From positions 294,839,293 to 294,903,292 of the forward strand of contig NC_085140.1 of assembly GCF_024139115.2 (NCBI RefSeq): DNA of 64,000 nt, in the 5' to 3' direction. This document shows, piece after piece, positions 21,726-32,660 of this stretch. Position 1 is the stretch's first letter, and the number at the start of each line of letters is the position of its first letter. Below the pieces are notes generated by a model. The model did not search any database, had not been told where the DNA came from, and saw only the letters and a program-made list of their open reading frames with translations. The DNA is from Armigeres subalbatus (lineage: Eukaryota > Arthropoda > Insecta > Diptera > Culicidae). The translations under genes were made by a program, and so were the position numbers.

Positions 21726-24190
21726 GAGCCGTAGCGTGGACTCCCAGCGCCCTTGGTGAAACCTTTATTAGGCGCCCCTTACTCAGATGTTTAAAAACGT
21801 GCTATGAGCAAACAGATTTTTTTTTTTGCGAGGAGGGTCTAATGAATTTTTGCTCTATGAATTCCTAAAGCCTCTATAACCTGCATATGTTCCAATAGGT
21901 AGAAAGTAAGGGTTATTAAAAGACCAGAACATTTATAGAAATCCGCTGAAGTTTAACGATTTTCTGAAAGATTTTAATAAACTAATGCAAGTGAAAAAAT
22001 AGATCCAGTATTGTGTGGATTAACGACAACAAAGGATTTAATTAGGAAAATAAAATAGCTCTCAATTTTTGCTTGCTATTCGATTTTGATTGCTATCGAA
22101 CCTAGTTACATCAAGAAGAACCCTTATATGAAGTGGATGACCATCGGAATTGCCATTAGCCCTTTCGATGACGAAAAATTCAATTTCGGAGTGGCTTGGT
22201 TTGCAAAAACTACTGATCTTTCAATGAACTTCAACTTTGGAGTGAATTGGTTGATTGTGAGAATAGCGATTGTTCCAAGTCGTATCAAGAACGAAACAAT
22301 TCCGGAGTGGATTCATTGATGGCCAAAATAACCAACGGGCTCTATTTAGATCAATGTTTATCGATCGTATAGGTTTATAACGATCGCATAGTTTGTCGGC
22401 ATAAAATGAGCGAATTTATCTCAAATTCACACAAATTTCTTATTAGTACTTCCGTACATCTATTATTAGATAACGGTTTGCATTTTAAGGTCGCGAACAA
22501 AAACTATATGCATTTGATTTACGTTTCGCCTTTGGCTTATTGAAGTCCTTATCTGGGGCTCCTTCCCCAGAAGCTTGTTTCATGCTCCTTTCCATTTGCA
22601 TTTCCTGTTCCTTCCTTTTCCTTCCACTTTCTTTTCCATCAAGTAAATAATGAAAAAGACATTCCCAAATTAGAGGAGCATGCCGACGTTCTGATACATT
22701 GAATGTTATGACACCGGGAGTTCCCTAGACCCCAAGCTGATGGTCTGACCAACGGCAGCTTCCAGGGTGGGCGCAACCTTTCTCCCAGGTCCCAAGGACT
22801 TTATTCTTTACACTTTACCTTTATGGTTTATTCAGCGGTATGGGCGGTGATGAGATGCAGTGGCAATGGCTTGGTCAGTTAGCAGTGGCACTATCGCAGA
22901 TGGCGTTAGGTACCGGCGCGATGTGTAACTTGATGGTCGTTGGTCAGATGGTCGTCGAATGACCCGGCGGCGTCCACGAGGTGTTACTTCTCGACGATCT
23001 TATGGCCGAGGTAAATTCCGGAATTTTCATCCGTTGACGGGAGCCGATAACACGGCGTTAGTTGGCACGATACGTGAGAAAAGCTGGGACGAACAATAGT
23101 TGTCGTTATCAGGACCAGGCTTGTAAAATGTCATCTGCATGTCATTTGACTAATTTGTTCATAACTTTCTTCAGAACCCTAATTTACTTCATAATTTTAG
23201 ATGTAATCATAACGCTTGAGTAGGGCTATATTTTTGTTCAAGGGTATATTACTCTAAATATAACATATGAAGCTGGAAAGTCAAAACTCTCCAAAATGTC
23301 GTGACATTTGACATGAATGTCATTTGAATGACATTTTGCCTCCTACGCCTCAGATTACATATTTACAGCAATGTCTTGTTAGACAAAGTTGTAGGCACAT
23401 TTAAGCGCTATAAGTTCGCCATACCTCAGGAGCTGATAGCTAACTCCTGAAAAAAGTTCTGGGAAAAATATGCAAATGAATGCAAATGACATTTTACAAC
23501 ACTGATCAGGACTCCGTATGACAAAATGGCGTTCGTGGCGTGGTACCGCCCGTCGGCCCGGGCGAGAAAGTACCTTCAGGAATACGAGAAGTACCGGCAA
23601 GCTCGGGGACGATCGGCGTGAGGCGTCGAAAAGGCGCAATCACCACACGCGCGAAAGTCAAACTATCGGACTGACTATTTGGGCTGATTTACCACTTATC
23701 ATCAAATTCCTAGTTTTACGAGGAATGGAATAAACTTCAAAGATGCGAGTTGGCTGTAGGTTTTTAGTATCTCGTACCTCGACTGATCGCTTTATTCCTT
23801 TCTTCATCGAAGACTCTGGAGCACATATTTTTGATAACCGTATTCTTTTGCCACCCACTTTGCCCGTTTTAAAATGACGATTAGACACTAACTTGACAAA
23901 TTATTTCCCTGCATTCCAACACCATACACAAAGTGATACCATTCGATAACAACCTGTATCAGTTATTGACGGAACAGGGCCTTCCGGAAATACGTCAAAC
24001 GATTGATTATGTAATATATGTATGTAGTCCCCGAGAGAATCGTAATAAAAGGTTAAATTTGTATCACTTTGAACCAGAGAATTTTTGAATAATTTGTCAT
24101 CATTTCCTATAGCGGAATCCTGAATTTTGGCGTCCCCCTAAGGCCAGGCGCCCTTGGCGGGGGCCAACCCGGCCAACCACACGCTACGGC
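21726..24190. mobile_element. 2.46-kb segment bounded by GCCGTAGCGTG inverted repeats
   Basis: The left edge reads AGCCGTAGCGTGG and the right edge CCACACGCTACGGC. Just inside both ends is GGCGCCCTTGG-like sequence. The flanks on both sides contain TGCTGGG, so insertion into the CAGCAAA element (21585) is plausible. The interior includes a GC-rich piece (about 22840-23640) with a 29-codon run opening at 23525 that looks codon-like, but no protein family is recognised. A hAT-like MITE (23116-23504) is nested in it. The element class is unknown. Confidence 0.5.
23116..23504. mobile_element. 389-bp hAT-like MITE with 8-bp target duplication
   Basis: The target duplication ATCAGGAC lies at 23108-23115 and 23505-23512. 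The inverted termini are CAGGCTTGTAAAATGTCAT (left) and CAGTGTTGTAAAATGTCAT (right, reading inward). An 8-bp duplication with CAG-type ends is characteristic of the hAT superfamily. There is no transposase, so the element is non-autonomous. Removing it joins GTTGTCGTTATCAGGAC directly to TCCGTATGAC. Confidence 0.85.
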
Positions 24191-24193
24191 GCT

Positions 24194-24290
24194 GTTGCTG
24201 GGGCACGGCTGTGCGATTCTCGGTAAAAGTTTAACATTTTGCTAAGATCCCGGTAAACACAAATTAAGTGTGTAGCTTAAGGTACCCCCT
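24194..24290. repeat. Opposite-facing CAGCAAA element fragment
   Basis: TTGCTGGGGCACGGCTGTGCG followed by CGGTAAAAG / CCCGGTAAAC motifs mirrors the 21585-21723 sequence in reverse. Confidence 0.45.
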
Positions 24291-25290
24291 AGATTTTGTT
24301 TAATCCACCTAGAGTCCCACATGTAAAACGGGAAACCGCTTTTCACTTGGCTTCTACCAAACCGAACTATTATGGTCGATTACATTAAAAAAAATCGGGC
24401 TCCCAATAAATTACGTACTTCGACTCAGCAGCTTTTAGCTTTGGCAACATTTATAATTTACATATTAACGTGAGTTAATATTAAATTGTTTCGAATGGAT
24501 TATAACGCAAATGCGTTACGAATACAAAGGTAAATTTTAGACACTTCTGAAAAAGGGTAAAAAATGAAGATTTGTCTGAACAGGGACTTCAGGTACACTG
24601 AGTGGTTTCAAATTAAAGTTGTGCATTTAATCTAATATTACAACCTTTTCTTGTACAACTTAGAAAAAAAAATTGAAAAAAAAATGGATTTGCAAAACAA
24701 TAAACACCCTATTGATCTCCTTTGTTCCACAAATGTTTTGAATTGAGATGCATTTAATATTTTTAACTCTCGTAAGTCGTCCGAAATCGAATTTGGTAAT
24801 TGGTATATTGCTCACGATGGAGATCTTCCAAATCGGCTCTTTCCACCATTCAGAGTGCACAGGACCCATAGCCGCTAACATTTAAACTCTCACATATTTT
24901 GTAGTTATGAAACAAATTTTTAAAACCATTATTAGTATGTATGTGATACGACTCTATATTGTGACTGACATCTATGTCAGTTTCTGAGAAATTTGATTTC
25001 ATGTTCTCAGAAATATGATTTTTGAAATTTTTAGTAAAACTTTCGAGAATTTTGGGATGTTAATTGAGGAACAGAGATAATACGGCGATGTTTATCCAGG
25101 CCATTCATGGCTCAGCAGAATTATGCATTGCTGCACAGCAAATCATGCCAAAGGTGTCTGTTTTCGAGACGAGATCCGATTTGAGCTAGTAATTTTTTTG
25201 TCTAGATAAATCAAGTACACCCAACCGGCGGATGTTAGATTTTCTAACATTTCTGTAAAAGAATCTACCAAAACCTGTATAAGAACTGGG
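24291..25290. other. No supported gene
   Basis: AT-rich; one 73-codon minus-strand ORF (24660-24881) is not recognised. Nothing else identified. Confidence 0.4.
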
Positions 25291-25294
25291 CATA

Positions 25295-25450
25295 TGCGAA
25301 ATTGTTAGATTCTTATCAACTTAATTCACCGAGTGGTGATACTGCCTTTCTCGCATTTAGCCAAGACACCAACCTTATATGGCGCTTATATAGTTCGATT
25401 CCATTTTTGCCTTTCTCGTATACTAAGTATAGGGGAACTGTACCTATATC
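25295..25450. repeat. GAGAAAGGCA-family repeat fragment
   Basis: CACCGAGTGGTGATACTGCCTTTCTCG and a second TTTTTGCCTTTCTCGTATACT are pieces of the GAGAAAGGCA-bearing family also seen at 26660-27385 and 60930-61110. Confidence 0.55.
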
Positions 25451-26655
25451 CATCTCATTAGCAAGCATCGATGCAACTTTCAGCAACAACTTGGCAATGG
25501 TACACCTGTTGATTCGTGAATGAACATCAATGGGCTTGCTCATTATCCAAAAGTCATACATGTTGTTTAAATCAATCTATTTCGTTCTTCAATTATTCTA
25601 ATTATTTCACCAAAATGTTACTGACTCAAACCTATATTAATCTCACCGTAAAATTTCCATCTCACTTGAATGTAAAATGATGCACCGATATCCATCTCAA
25701 ATCATCTTTGTGCTCTACACAAGCATAGCCATATCCGATTAGCATAGACCTATCTTTACACCCAAACTTAAAACTTCCTTCATACAGCGAATGACATTTG
25801 CAATAGATTTGTTTTGTCTTTTTCCAAAGCGAGGATTGACAACAACAAGACAAGTGACGCAATGTACAGGTATGTCTATCGTTCAACCCACGTACGCACA
25901 CATGGCAGTTAGCGCATGCGTACATGATTCTTTGGCATCGAAGCCGCTGTGATGCCAAACTTCCGAAATTCTGTTATATGCAGAAGTAATGGTATTTATA
26001 AAGTATGAATCATATTTTTAACAACTCTATTTGAAATATTCAAAACAGAATTCATGATTGTTTCTTCCAATATTCAGGGATATCCAAAAGACTATTATAC
26101 ACGTTTCATTGATTGAATCGCAAAGTATAAATAAAAATGATAACGGGTTAAAGCAGTTCTATTTTAATAAAACTGGTACCACTGTGTTGTTTTGGACGAG
26201 GTGGGAAGAGATGAAAATGTGGACAAGCATTATGTTGTTCTGAAAATAATTCATCTCATTGTTTCCTAGCCTTTTGTAGCTAGTTTCAGTATTAGAATAA
26301 GTGGAATATTTAATTTATAAACATAAAAATAATATGTGTAGTGATATTCAATCATCAGTGTTGTATACTTTGAAGAATTAAGTGATAAAGTTGAGTGCCG
26401 GTGAGTGTATTGCAGTTAGTAGGAATACACCAGTGCGACGATTCTCATGCTCAAAGGTAAGAGTTTCATCCTTAGCTTACATGAGTTTTACTTTTTACTG
26501 CAATTATATTAAATCAAAGATAGTTTTTAACTGTTTTCGGGAAATAAACCTAAATTAAATCTCTGTGAATGTGTTGCAATGGTCATTTAGAAAGAACAGT
26601 GCAAATATAGGGCGTTTTCGTTAGCTAAAATGTAGTACGAGCAGAATGGGATGAA
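25451..26655. other. No supported gene
   Basis: Several short ORFs on both strands (for example 25662-25958, minus, which is Cys/His-containing but shows no known zinc-finger spacing). No repeat recognised. Confidence 0.4.
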
Positions 26656-26659
26656 TATA

Positions 26660-27385
26660 TGTGCTGAGATGGAAAAGGGAACATATACCCTACGTAAAGG
26701 CTATATGATCACTCCAAAACCAAACTTTTGATAGAAGGCTCGGAGACCCATAGTGTTATATACCAATCGACTCAGTTCGACGAATTGAGGTGATGTCTGT
26801 TTGTGTGTATGTATGTATGTGTGTGTATGTGTGTATGTGCACAAAGCTTTGTAGACACACTTTTTAGAACTTAGCATTGGCCAAATTACTCGCAATAAGT
26901 TCCATTCGGCTGAGAATCCTGTCCCATTGTTTGCTATTGAAAATTGGCCAGATTGGACTATGGGATCAGAAGTTATGGTCAAAACACTGTTTTCTATGCA
27001 CAAAACACGCTAAAAAGCACCCACTCATATTTTTTAGTATTTTTTTTTTGCACGAGAAAGGCACCATCAGCACTAGGTGGATTATCATGGTTTTTAAATA
27101 AATTTTGAACGCAATGGTCGATCGTTATCAAATGCAATAGTGATCAACAAGGCTTTGTTCCCTGTCGAATGCAACTTGTTGCGAGAAAATCGGTTAAGAA
27201 TTACTATATGAAAAAGTGGCTAATGTTTTTCGGTTTTCGTGTGCACACACACATACACACACATATACACGGCCAGACAGATATTTGTTCAGTTCGACGT
27301 GCTGAATCGATTGGTATATAACATCATGGGTCTCCGAGACTTCTATAAAAAGTTCAATTTTGGAGAGAAATGAGAAAGGCAAAAA
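26660..27385. repeat. Two opposite-facing copies of a dispersed element with TG/CA microsatellites
   Basis: The left copy (about 26685-26850, reversed) contains TACGTAAAGGCTATATG, GGAGACCCATAGTGTTATATACCAATCGACTC and a TG-rich run. The right copy (about 27235-27385, forward) contains a CA-rich run, GATTGGTATATAACATCATG, GGGTCTCCGAGAC and GAGAAAGGCAAAA. They face each other as inverted copies. A piece with GAGAAAGGCACCATCAGCAC lies between them at about 27055. Non-coding, and likely one mosquito repeat family. Confidence 0.7.
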
Positions 27386-27389
27386 TGAT

Positions 27390-27595
27390 GGGGATATCGC
27401 ATATTCGTGTTAATTATTTAGAATATTAAGATCTTAGTTTGAGGACATTTTGGATTGTCGTAGATATTTTAATAATACCGTAAAGTGTCAATAATGGTAT
27501 TATGACGTCCCTAGGAGCTGATCTACCTCATATGAATAGTGTGAACATCGCATATCTCTCCATCTTGATTATATTGAATATCATAACGATGGTGC
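27390..27595. other. No recognisable feature
   Basis: Short AT-rich spacer. Confidence 0.4.
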
Positions 27596-27599
27596 GGAC

Positions 27600-27785
27600 A
27601 TTGATGATCTTCTTTTTTTGACATAGAACTACGTCTGTCTTTTCTATATTGGGGTACACTTTAAGATTGCACAAAAATCGAAAAACATCACGAAAATATG
27701 ATAGACTTTGATCGTTAATATCTCAGCCGTTTATCGATGGATTTTAAATTTTCTTGGACCATTCGATCAAGGAAGAGTCAACGCT
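27600..27785. repeat. Dispersed repeat, inverted partner of 6961-7130
   Basis: GACATAGAACTACGTCTGTC, ATTGGGGTACACTTT, AAAATATGATAGACTTTGATC, AATATCTCAGCCGTTT, GGACCATTCGATCAA and GAGTCAACGC match 7130-6961 in reverse complement and in the same order. Confidence 0.75.
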
Positions 27786-27789
27786 CCAT

Positions 27790-28665
27790 ACTCGATGTAC
27801 ACTGAAGTCATATTTTACGTGGTTATTTTTACAGGCATATCTTTCTATGCGATTTTTTTCACTCGAATGTCGGGATTTCCGCGGTTCATTCAGACATATT
27901 TTGGGATTTACGCGGTTTTTTACGTTGTTTTTCTTTGCGCGCCCCATATCCGCGTAAAAACCAACTCAAGTGTGTTACAATATTTATGTATGATAATATT
28001 TACTATTGAAAACTTGCTAAAAGTTTAGCACTCGGTTTCGGTGAATCAGTTAATCTCGTAAGTGCATCGTAAGCTTCTTCTTCCATAGCACTACATTCCA
28101 ACTGGAACTTGGGCTGCTTTTCAACTTTCAGTAATCTATGAGCATTTCTTTAGTTATTGCTGTTCCAGAGAGAACTGTCCTCTTTCCGGTTCAATTTTCA
28201 AACTATCACAGCTGACACTTCATACTTTTTCTCTGCTGTTTGGCATGGCATTCGATGACAACGCCAAATAATAAATTTTTGTTTCAGTGTATTGAAGATT
28301 TTTGGTAGAACTTTGACAGCTGCGGAAGAACATTTTGGAATCCGCAAAATGGAAAATTTGAAAGCTTTCTGTGCGCGTCTTTGCATTAGTATGTATCTTG
28401 TATGGCAAAGTCAATGGATACACTATGCCCTGTGTGTCGAGAATGTTTCTCACCCGAAAACACCCTAGATCGGATCAAGAATAGATCTCGCCATCAGCGG
28501 ATTCTGCGCCTTTGTTCGCAAGGATAACTGGAGATCCAAGCCAGTATAGAGGTTATATTAATGCAACTTACAAGGCTTTTAGCTGGTGCAGTTCGTGTCT
28601 GCTAACTTACACGCGTGTATTCTCTTGAAAGCTTGGAGCGTTTGACAGCTGCTTCTCGCTATTGA
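27790..28665. other. No supported gene
   Basis: A 106-codon plus-strand ORF (27708-28028) begins in the repeat above and is hydrophobic in parts (F/Y/V-rich). It overlaps ORFs in two other frames, has no recognised family, and its start is repeat-derived, so I do not call it. Otherwise nothing. Confidence 0.4.
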
Positions 28666-28676
28666 TACCTGTAGAG

Positions 28677-29422
28677 TAGGGTGCCAATGAAAATGACATT
28701 TTCGAATTTTAAAAAACGACGTTGCTCACAAGTTTCATTACCCCAAAATATGACCCCATGCAAAATTTGAGCTCAATCGGACATGATTTAGAGGTGCCTA
28801 AAATTCATCAAAGTTTTGAAATTCTTCTCATGAAAATTTTCCCGAAGGGGGGCCAAAGGAAAAGTCGAAAATCGAATTTTATTTTTAATGCCAAATTATT
28901 TAAAAATGCATGAAACGTCGAGATCTGATGTTACTTCAATTTTTGTTTCCCTTAGAACATTTTTGGGACATTTTTTTCATCGAATTTCAACACCGGACGA
29001 TACGAAAACGTTTTCGTAGCCAAGAATATCCCCCTATGCAAAGTTTTAGCTCAGTCGGACATGATTTAGGGGTGCCTAAAATTCATCAAAATTTTACCCA
29101 TGAGTCCTTTGACATAAAAAAAAAAACAAAACAAAATCTTTTTTTTCTTTCATAGTAACATTAGATCTCGACGATTCTGCATTTTTAAGTCATTTGGCAT
29201 CAAAAACAAAAAGTTGATTTTCGACTTTTCCTTTGGTCGCCCCTTGGGAAAATTTTCAAAAAAATTTCAAAACTTTTATGAATTTTGGGCACCCCTAAAT
29301 CATGTCCGATTGAGCTGAAATTTAGCATGGGGTCATATTTTGGGGTAATGAAACTTGTTAGCAATGTTGTTTTTTTGAAATTCAATGACACATTTTTTCC
29401 CATACATTCCATTGGTACCCTA
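28677..29422. mobile_element. 746-bp foldback element with 8-bp target duplication (hAT-like)
   Basis: The perfect target duplication CTGTAGAG lies at 28669-28676 and 29423-29430. The ends are TAGGGTGCCAATG (left) and TAGGGTACCAATG (right, inward). Arms of roughly 250 bp pair across most of their length: TCATTACCCCAAAATATGACC, TCGGACATGATTTAG, AAGTCGAAAATC and AGATCTGATGTTAC all have inverse partners. The central ~200 bp holds a third, partial copy of the TCGGACATGATTTAGGGGTGCC block. No transposase ORF; the K/F-rich short ORFs are fortuitous. Confidence 0.85.
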
Positions 29423-29430
29423 CTGTAGAG

Positions 29431-29800
29431 GGGCTAGGAATCTTCTTCGCTGTTGCAGTGGATGCGTTCTGGGAAACTTTCTTCAGCTCGTTTTCGCTGA
29501 TTCCTAGGTGTCTGCCGGAGTAAACGCAAAGTCCGACGCAACTCCCGTGAAGGAATAATAATTATTATCAATAAGCTTTCAAACTGCATTGTCGTGTCTA
29601 CTCTGACTTCCTTCATAGGATGACCACCAAACGCCGTTGACAGCCCAGCTTTTACGATGGGCTTTACTGTAATAAGCTACCGGGGTCTTAAATTGACTTA
29701 GTGGGGGTGTTTAGTCTCTGATCCAGTTTGCGTCGGTAATAGTTGTAGCGGTACACTATCATTCAGGTGATGAACCATTCTCATACGATAATTATTGGAA
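29431..29800. other. No supported gene
   Basis: A 60-codon R/E-rich minus-strand ORF (29434-29616) is not recognised. Nothing else. Confidence 0.4.
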
Positions 29801-29802
29801 AT

Positions 29803-30127
29803 ATCATTTGATTTGGCCCTCCTTAGCCGAAGGGGCCCTCCTTAGCCGTGCGGTAAGATGCGCGACTACAAAGCAAGACCATGCTGAGAGTGGCTGGGTT
29901 CGATTCCCGGTGCCGGTCTAGACAATTTTCGGATTGGAAATTGTCTCGACTTTCCTGGGCATGAAAGTATCATCGTGTTAGCCTCATGATATACGAATGC
30001 AGAAATGGTAACATGGCTTAGAAACCTCGCAGTTAATAACTGTGGAAGTGCTTAAACACTAAGCTGCGAGGCGGCAATGTCCCAGTGGGGGATGCAATGT
30101 CAATGAAGAAGAAGAAGATCATTTGAT
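29803..30127 (+). mobile_element. Feilai-like SINE with 10-bp target duplication
   Basis: The target duplication ATCATTTGAT lies at 29803-29812 and 30118-30127. The tRNA-related head has an A-box region TTAGCCGTGCGGTAAGATGC and B box GGTTCGATTCC (about 29907). The body has TTAGCCTCATGATATACGAA and CCTCGCAGTTAATAACTGTG, and the 3' end is a GAA triplet run, as known for Feilai-type mosquito SINEs. Oddity: the first 15 bases of the head (GGCCCTCCTTAGCCG) are duplicated at 29815 and 29833. Two shorter relatives are at 7145-7345 and 32534-32660. Confidence 0.88.
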
Positions 30128-30880
30128 AACTTCTCAGATGTGAAAGTAGGCGAGTTGTCATCGAATATAACTTTTCAAATTTTGGAATTGTTTGATAATT
30201 AACACAAAATTATCCAAGAAATTACCATTTTAATATAAACTTTACTAATACCAATTTAATGCCAACAATGATGTTCAATCGGATGTTTGGCATTGTGTTT
30301 TGGTGTTATACATATGTGAAAATAAGTTCAATAGAAGTATTTACCAATGATTCCAATCCAAACCAATGTTATATAGGGTAGAAAAAAAATTATATAGGGT
30401 AGAGAACCATTTGGGCAGTACTATTCCCGTCCACAACGGTCATTACTCGATCGCATTACAACCGAGTCACTTTTAGTTTTTTAGTACATGGCTAGTTTTT
30501 GTCGACATCTACTGATGTACAAAAAATCAAGCCATTTGGTTGGAACGCGGTCGAGTTATTAACGTTGCGGGCGCGAATAGGGGGTGCTGCCCAAATGGTC
30601 CCGCTCCCTACATCATCAGGGCTCGTAATGTTCACTCAATCTCAGGAGCACAGGATAAACAATGAAAGCTGATTCACACTGGGCTTGAAAAACGCTTGCC
30701 TGTACATTACATACAGCTACGTAGTTCAACGTCACCTTTGCGTACAACCCGTTTGGGCTGCACCTTTGAGTTTTTAAATAAGGTTAAGTTCAACACCGAT
30801 GCCCTTTTTTTATGTTAATTCTTTAGAACATCAAGATCACAACTCAAGAACAGTTTGGATGCTGTAGACCAAATTTCCTT
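30128..30880. other. No gene; one dispersed repeat fragment
   Basis: About 30715-30770 contains TACGTAGTTCAACGTCACC and TTTGCGTACAACCCG, an inverted relative of 5200-5270. TATATAGGGTAGA occurs twice near 30370-30400. The rest shows nothing recognisable. Confidence 0.45.
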
Positions 30881-30881
30881 G

Positions 30882-31245
30882 AGCACACAAGTCAGACTCA
30901 CAGGAGCGTTAGCGCGAGTGCAAGCATGGAGTGCATGAGCGTGTATCAGGTGTTTGGGTGAGCATACAAGTCAGACTCACACGATATGATAGAGGTGGGC
31001 ATACAAGTCAGACTCACAGGGTGCGACAGAGCATGTAGAGTATGTTAGAGGGTGTGATAGAGCGAGCACCCAAGTAAGACTCGCATGGGACGGGTGCCTG
31101 CGTGAGCGAGAATGAGCGAGTACGTTAAGTACTGCCATCCCCCAGAAGTAGTACTGGGAAGTAGTTCCTGGGGGAAACGATGGCGGAGCCCAAGGGAGCT
31201 TAGTCGGTATTACCGGTACGGTCGGTATTACCGGTACACTTCCGT
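30882..31245. repeat. Irregular AAGTCAGACTCACA repeats plus a GTCGGTATTACCGGTAC doublet
   Basis: AGCAYACAAGTCAGACTCAC occurs at about 30883, 30961 and 30996, with a decayed fourth copy near 31065, at uneven spacing. Further on, GTCGGTATTACCGGTAC is present twice head to tail near 31203-31238. These repeats extend the minus-strand ORF of 169 codons through repeat-derived sequence. Confidence 0.65.
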
Positions 31246-31325
31246 GTGGCAGTTTGGCAACTACAATGCAAGTGTGCTGGGTTAGTGTGTAAATGCATTC
31301 TCTCTTGTAAAAAAAAGACCAAATT

Positions 31326-31462
31326 TCCACCAAAACCATATATCTATCAATATTTTCCCAGGATAGAACAGTTGGACAGTTGAAAAACATTTTAAACGAC
31401 TTTGCTGAAAGAACTGAAGTAACAATACAAATGATAGAAACAAATACTGCCCATGATTTCAT
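31326..31462 (-). CDS. Possible first coding exon with signal peptide
   Basis: From an ATG at 31460-31462 the reading frame encodes MKSWAVFVSIICIVTSVLSA, which has a basic residue, a hydrophobic core and a small-residue (A-x-A-like) end, like a cleavable secretory signal. About 25 further codons follow. I see no strong GTRAGT donor, and beyond about 31240 the frame continues only through tandem repeats, so the true 3' edge is unknown. It may be a chance hydrophobic stretch. Confidence 0.22.
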
Positions 31463-31825
31463 AGTTGACGTAACAAACAATTGCACTTTCGTTCCTATGT
31501 CGAATTATTTAGGGACAAACACAGCAAATTTAAAACATTCCAACCCGTAAGCACCATAGTAAACGCGTAATAAGTTAAATTTGCTGAAATGTTGAATGGT
31601 TGATACGTCAACCATGATATCATGGGCATACTATAGTTCAATTACTTGACTTTTTGGCAGCTAATGCACTATATTATTATTTAATAGTATTTAACTATTT
31701 CAATTTTAATCAAATCACATTGCTGATAACAATTTCCAATAATCATGATCAAAACAAATGCAACATGTCTGCGTCCGTTTACACAGCAGGCTCCGTTCGC
31801 TCAGTAGGAGAAGAGGACTCAAACC

Positions 31826-32243
31826 AAGGATGTTATCGATCATTTAGTAATTTGCGTTCGATCTTTAGTAGTTTTTCAATAACTCATTCCAGAAGCTAAA
31901 TTTCAAAATGTGTTGTCTCGTGGACTTCTAGTGCGAAGGTTTTTCTACAACTCTGCCATATGATTCGTTGTTTGAATTCCACTAGTAACGGGGTTATAAG
32001 TATAGTTTCAGTAACTCAAACTAAATGATAACAAAACTCCAATCATTTAGTTTGAGTTACTGCAACTAGCGCTGTAACTCAGTCATTAGTTGAAATCTAA
32101 CAACGAACCATTAGACAGAGTTTTAGAAAAACATTCGCACAAGTCCACCATACAACACATTTTGAAATTCAGCTTCTGGAATGAGTTATTGAAAAACTAC
32201 TAAATGATCGAACGCAAATTACTAAATGATCGATAACATCCCT
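31826..32243. mobile_element. 418-bp foldback element with 9-10-bp target duplication
   Basis: GACTCAAACC flanks both ends (31816-31825 and 32244-32253). Long arms pair: GATGTTATCGATCATTTAG, TAATTTGCGTTCGATC, AGTTTTTCAATAACTCATTCC, AAATTTCAAAATGTGTTGT and TCAGTAACTCAAACTAAATGA all have inverted partners, with the turn near 32030-32045. A 9-bp duplication would fit Mutator-like elements, but the class is not certain. No coding capacity. Confidence 0.8.
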
Positions 32244-32533
32244 GACTCAAACCCACCACCCCCTTCCCAGGGCAAAACGCCTTTTGGATATTCCCTCATA
32301 TTTACCGTGTTCAAGATGGTCGTAAGAAATTAGCTAAAAATATGTAGGCTGGGCGAAAAAAGTGTCAATTAATAGATAGGAAGATCACGGTGTTTCTGTG
32401 GGGAAATATTATTTCATAAAAATCACAACACTGAAACACTCGCCACGTGAAAGTGTATAGTCTCCTCGTTCATGTCGTGGGTGAATCCAAATGTTCTATT
32501 GGGGGATCTAGAACAATGTTTATTTTATCGGTA
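32244..32533. other. No recognisable feature
   Basis: Short spacer between a foldback element and a SINE fragment. Confidence 0.4.
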
Positions 32534-32660
32534 TTTTTGGGCATAAAAGTATCATCGTGTTAGCCTCATGATATACGAATGCAAAAATGGTAACCTGGCT
32601 TAAAAACCTCGCAGTTAATAACTGTGGAAGCGTTTAATGAACACTAAGATGTGAGGCGGA
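32534..32660 (+). mobile_element. Feilai-like SINE, 3' fragment
   Basis: Begins inside the SINE body (GGGCATAAAAGTATCATCG), then follows TTAGCCTCATGATATACGAA and CCTCGCAGTTAATAACTGTG to a short GGAAGAAAAAG tail. The tRNA-related head is absent. Confidence 0.8.

Noticed and set aside
25662..25958. Cys/His-rich minus-strand ORF as a zinc-finger protein
   Set aside because: Cysteine and histidine spacing does not match a known finger pattern and there is no supporting exon structure.
27708..28028. 106-codon hydrophobic ORF as a membrane protein
   Set aside because: Its start lies in the dispersed repeat shared with 6961-7130, and two other frames are equally open across it.
30882..31090. CRISPR-like direct repeats
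   Set aside because: Only four degenerate copies at uneven spacing in a eukaryotic, transposon-rich context. No spacers of constant length and no cas genes.
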